DNA of 64,000 nucleotides from CBDHFQ01 sp965262565 (GTDB lineage Bacteria; Bacteroidota; Bacteroidia; J057): contig CBDHFQ010000029.1 in the NCBI GenBank assembly GCA_965262565.1, forward strand, positions 372,001 through 436,000, given 5' to 3'. The position numbers were made by a program, and so were the translations under genes. A model generated the notes under the pieces. The model did no database searches, was not told the DNA's origin, and saw only the letters and a program-made list of their open reading frames with translations. Shown piece after piece: positions 61,286 to 64,000 of this stretch; the first letter of the stretch is position 1, and every line of letters starts with the position of its first letter.

Positions 61286-64000
61286 TTAATTATCTTTGTT
61301 TTTCTTTTTGGGAAACTTGAATTTCTCTTTAAGATCGTCCAATTGCTTTTTCGCTTCCTCTCCGATTTGGTCTTCTAATTCGTCTTTGAGTTTTTCCGTA
61401 ACCTTATCGGCTGCACTTTCCAGCGAATCCTGTAATTGTTCTTTAGCATCATTTGCCAGAACCTTTACACTGTCCTTTATTTGTTCCTGTGTAGCCTGAG
61501 TACGTGCTTTTAAACTGTCAGTACTTAATTCCACATTAGTACCGAGTTTTTCACTGATTTTATTTTCGACTAAATCTACTGCTTGAGATTGAAGGTCCGC
61601 TACTGTATTACTTTGAAGACCAGTCAATTTAGGATCAGTCGAGGTGCCTCCTAATGTTAAGGTAAGTTGAATGCGTTCATTAGGCTGGATCGCTCCTCCA
61701 GTTAGATTTGTCAACGCCCCTAAGGCCGCATTTCCCAAAGTTCCACTCGGCAAATCCAAATCTATATTGAAGTCCATCAAGCCGCTGATATTTTGCCTTC
61801 CGGATACAGTCATTACAATATCCTGAAATGACAGATCAAAAGGTGCTATGTTGATGAAACCGTCCAGAATGCTGAATTTTCCTTCTATATCATCAAAGCT
61901 TAAGTTATTTAATGCATCAATTTTCGTTTTATCTGCCAAAAATGTGAGAATGGGAAAATCAGAGATGCTCCCATTTAATGCTTCAAAAAGACCTTCCCCG
62001 GTAATATTGGTTAGAACTGGATTCAACTGTTGATCCAATGAGCCGGTCAGGCTAAGTTTCGTATTTACTTTTCCAGTAATAAACTGGCTGACAGGGGCAA
62101 ATGCCTGTACTGTATTAAAATTTGTGTAAGCCTCTTTAAACCCTATTTGGGAAACGTCCAACTTAAATCCATAGGTTGGTTTGACAATATTTGTCGTATT
62201 GTAATTCCCGCTCATATTTACCTCTCCACCTAATACATTGAATTTAACATTGTCCATTAATACCTTCTGATCTACTACTTCTATCACCCCTTCCATATTA
62301 TTAAGCACCAGATTACCATACAAAACTTCATTGATACTGGCTTGAAAGACGAGATCTACATTTTCTGGGATAGGAATGACGGCCATTTCCTCACTTATTT
62401 CAGTCGTTCCTTCAACGGTTCTCTCTGAAGTTTCCGAATTAGAAGAAGAAGGAGTTTGTTCTATCATAAATTCATTAAGGTTAAAGCGGTTGGAGGCTAA
62501 AGAAGCAGCCCCTTTCAACGTTTCTCCCTCGATTAGCGCATAGCCGATATAATTTTTAACATAGCCATTGGTTGTAAAATCACTCTCACCACTTTTTCCC
62601 TTGAGGTCAGTGAAGACCAGCTGTTCAGGAGTAAAATTGGCACTGGCCGTTTCTATAGTCACTCCTTGTGGGAGATCTGCGTCCGAATAATAAAGCGATT
62701 GTATCGTTACTCCTCCACTGGATTCCAGTCTTTCATATCTTTCATTCTCGACATCAGAAAGCCTTCCTTTGGTTTTTACCTCATCTAACATCATCCTCCC
62801 GCGCAGAACCATTCCCTCTATAGGATATAGGTTGAGCAACTTCTCAAAGTCAAGGGTTCCATCTACCGCCACTTCATACATAGGATCTAAGAGATTTTCT
62901 ACATGAGCGCTGCCTTTTATCGGTTCACCATCTAAAGCAAAAGAGAAATTAGGCATGTCAAATACAGCATCCTCCATCTTACCATCTGGATCTACCAGGG
63001 AAGCATCGAATACTAACTGCTCTACTTCTGCTGGATATTCCCCATTTTTTACATATCCATCTTTCATAGACATCTTAGCCTCAACTCTCGGGAATGAATT
63101 CGTCAAGGTGTCGTAAACACCATTCGCATTGGCATCTATCGAAAATGTTCCTCTTAATGTATTACCTTCTACAGGCACCACTTTAGTAATTTCTTCCAGA
63201 TCGAGAATGGCTGTTATTTCTCCATCAATTTCCACTCTTGATAATCCTTTAATCACGGCTTTTGCATCTATAGGATTTTTACCCATATTGGCGTGAAATT
63301 GATTGAGGTTGATCGTAGTATTCTCCAAATCTCCGTCGGGATTTGTAACATGAAGGTCTAATTGTATCTGCTTAATTTGATCTGGTAAATCCGGGTATTT
63401 CATCATGCCATCCTCTACGACTAAATTGACCATGAAAGCAGGTAACTGTTGTTCATTATAGGTTCCTTTGGCATTAGCATCAAATGAAAAAGTGCCTTCC
63501 GCTACCAGCCCATCAAATTCCTGCCGATAGATAGCAGGAACGAGAGATAGTAAAGATTTAAAAGTGACATTCGATCCAGTCTTTATGTCCAGATCCATGT
63601 CTATATCTTCCTCCTTTACCTCTAACTTACCATCAACAGTTAAAGGGAAGTCGTTGATTTTGATATTATTATCCTTTAATACAACGGTAATATCCCCTTC
63701 AGTATCTATATTCATATCTATATCAGCAAGTAAAGCGATGGCATTCGCATAACTGATACCATCATAAGAGGCTGAAATGGAGGTTGCCTTGGTTCTGGTA
63801 GAAAGGTCATATTTTATTTCAGTGAAAGCGCCATTTCCCGAATGGTCTAAATCCTCAATATATAGGGTAGCTGGAAGAGTGGCGTCTTCATAGGTAATGT
63901 AAGCATCATTGATTTCGTAGGCATTCAGATTAAGTTTAAGGTTGCCAGATTCGGAAGTTGTGGTAGGTTCATCCGTTGTTCTGGTAGTGGTTGTATCTGT
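61286..64000 (-). CDS. AsmA-family envelope protein, N-terminus cut by window edge
   Basis: The frame stays open from 61286 to the right edge (over 900 residues; the true start lies beyond). Long repeated beta-strand blocks such as GTFSIDANANGVYDTL, VEGMVLRGRMMLDEV and FNVLGGEVNMSGNYNTT, plus NLTGGAIQPNERIQLTLTLGGTSTDPKL, are typical of AsmA-like C-terminal regions. A Ser/Thr-rich linker (TPSSSNSETSERTVE) interrupts them. The last 110 residues are a Lys/Glu/Asp/Gln coiled-coil tail (SDSLK... DELEDQIGEEAKKQLDDL) ending in basic residues. Known family: AsmA/TamB-like proteins span the periplasm and take part in lipid transport to the outer membrane. The start, signal or anchor is not visible. 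Confidence 0.85.
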   Translation of the reverse strand, partial: TDTTTTRTTDEPTTTSESGNLKLNLNAYEINDAYITYEDATLPATLYIEDLDHSGNGAFTEIKYDLSTRTKATSISASYDGISYANAIALLADIDMNIDTEGDITVVLKDNNIKINDFPLTVDGKLEVKEEDIDMDLDIKTGSNVTFKSLLSLVPAIYRQEFDGLVAEGTFSFDANAKGTYNEQQLPAFMVNLVVEDGMMKYPDLPDQIKQIQLDLHVTNPDGDLENTTINLNQFHANMGKNPIDAKAVIKGLSRVEIDGEITAILDLEEITKVVPVEGNTLRGTFSIDANANGVYDTLTNSFPRVEAKMSMKDGYVKNGEYPAEVEQLVFDASLVDPDGKMEDAVFDMPNFSFALDGEPIKGSAHVENLLDPMYEVAVDGTLDFEKLLNLYPIEGMVLRGRMMLDEVKTKGRLSDVENERYERLESSGGVTIQSLYYSDADLPQGVTIETASANFTPEQLVFTDLKGKSGESDFTTNGYVKNYIGYALIEGETLKGAASLASNRFNLNEFMIEQTPSSSNSETSERTVEGTTEISEEMAVIPIPENVDLVFQASINEVLYGNLVLNNMEGVIEVVDQKVLMDNVKFNVLGGEVNMSGNYNTTNIVKPTYGFKLDVSQIGFKEAYTNFNTVQAFAPVSQFITGKVNTKLSLTGSLDQQLNPVLTNITGEGLFEALNGSISDFPILTFLADKTKIDALNNLSFDDIEGKFSILDGFINIAPFDLSFQDIVMTVSGRQNISGLMDFNIDLDLPSGTLGNAALGALTNLTGGAIQPNERIQLTLTLGGTSTDPKLTGLQSNTVADLQSQAVDLVENKISEKLGTNVELSTDSLKARTQATQEQIKDSVKVLANDAKEQLQDSLESAADKVTEKLKDELEDQIGEEAKKQLDDLKEKFKFPKKKNKDN

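Noticed and set aside
1..64000. CRISPR arrays, insertion sequences, phage or plasmid genes
   Set aside because: No regularly spaced direct repeats, transposase or integrase motifs, terminal inverted repeats or replication genes were seen on either strand.

Overview
The window looks like a chromosomal segment of a member of the Bacteroidota, most likely order Cytophagales (inference from gene content; no rRNA is present to place it). The evidence is: two secreted proteins ending in type IX secretion (T9SS) sorting domains, several -7 promoter boxes of the Bacteroidota form TAnnTTTG, AT-rich DNA, a paired DUF1800/DUF1501 locus, a bifunctional OlsF-type aminolipid acyltransferase, an S1 protein with a long acidic head, and a two-gene methylmalonyl-CoA mutase. 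I found no rRNA, tRNA, CRISPR array, insertion sequence, phage gene or plasmid gene.

Layout. 1-5.1 kb: envelope and secreted proteins (5'-edge-cut M1 aminopeptidase, DUF3299-like protein, OmpA lipoprotein, Asp-box protein, glycerophosphodiesterase). 5.6-10.3 kb: a plus-strand run with an alpha/beta hydrolase, the OlsF-like acyltransferase, a glutamyl-Q-tRNA synthetase-like protein and a frameshifted hydrolase. 10.3-13.8 kb: a HAD phosphatase and a frameshifted secreted metalloprotease with two DNRLRE/CBM96-like domains and a T9SS tail. 14-22 kb: a cysteine-dioxygenase-like/methyltransferase fusion, a glycosyltransferase, an isolated NuoG, isocitrate dehydrogenase and a TPR histidine kinase. 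22.4-29 kb: two tandem subtilisin-like lipoproteins duplicated together with their promoters, then a five-repeat fibronectin type III protein. 29-35.7 kb: DUF1501/DUF1800, a LolD-like ATPase, a mechanosensitive channel, an ECF sigma factor and PdhB. 36-42.4 kb: Bax-inhibitor-like protein, small OmpA protein, frameshifted PRC-barrel and MFS genes, MOSC protein, TrmB and MetK with a structured leader. 43-48.7 kb: aminotransferase, ribosomal protein S1, and a minus-strand unknown-RdgB-Udk operon. 48.9-57.9 kb: a bacteriophytochrome with two receiver proteins, an IscA-type protein, methylmalonyl-CoA mutase and a RimB-RimK pair. 58-64 kb: DUF2721 protein, GyrB and an AsmA-like protein cut by the right edge.

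Functional links. Phytochrome and receivers overlap and form a light-sensing phosphorelay. MutA, MutB, RimB and RimK run head to tail. Unknown-RdgB-Udk is a tight nucleotide-metabolism operon. Many transcription units end in hairpins built on the same AGAGGAT/ATCCTCT stem.

The most notable observations are: (1) eight single-base run-length frameshifts confined to two patches; (2) the shared terminator stem; (3) the duplicated subtilase promoters with ATTATACA repeats spaced exactly 16 bp; (4) a metK leader with mutually exclusive hairpins and T-runs; (5) the dioxygenase-like/methyltransferase fusion. None amounts to a proven new system. The fusion protein, the metK leader and the subtilase promoter repeats are the best candidates for undescribed biology.
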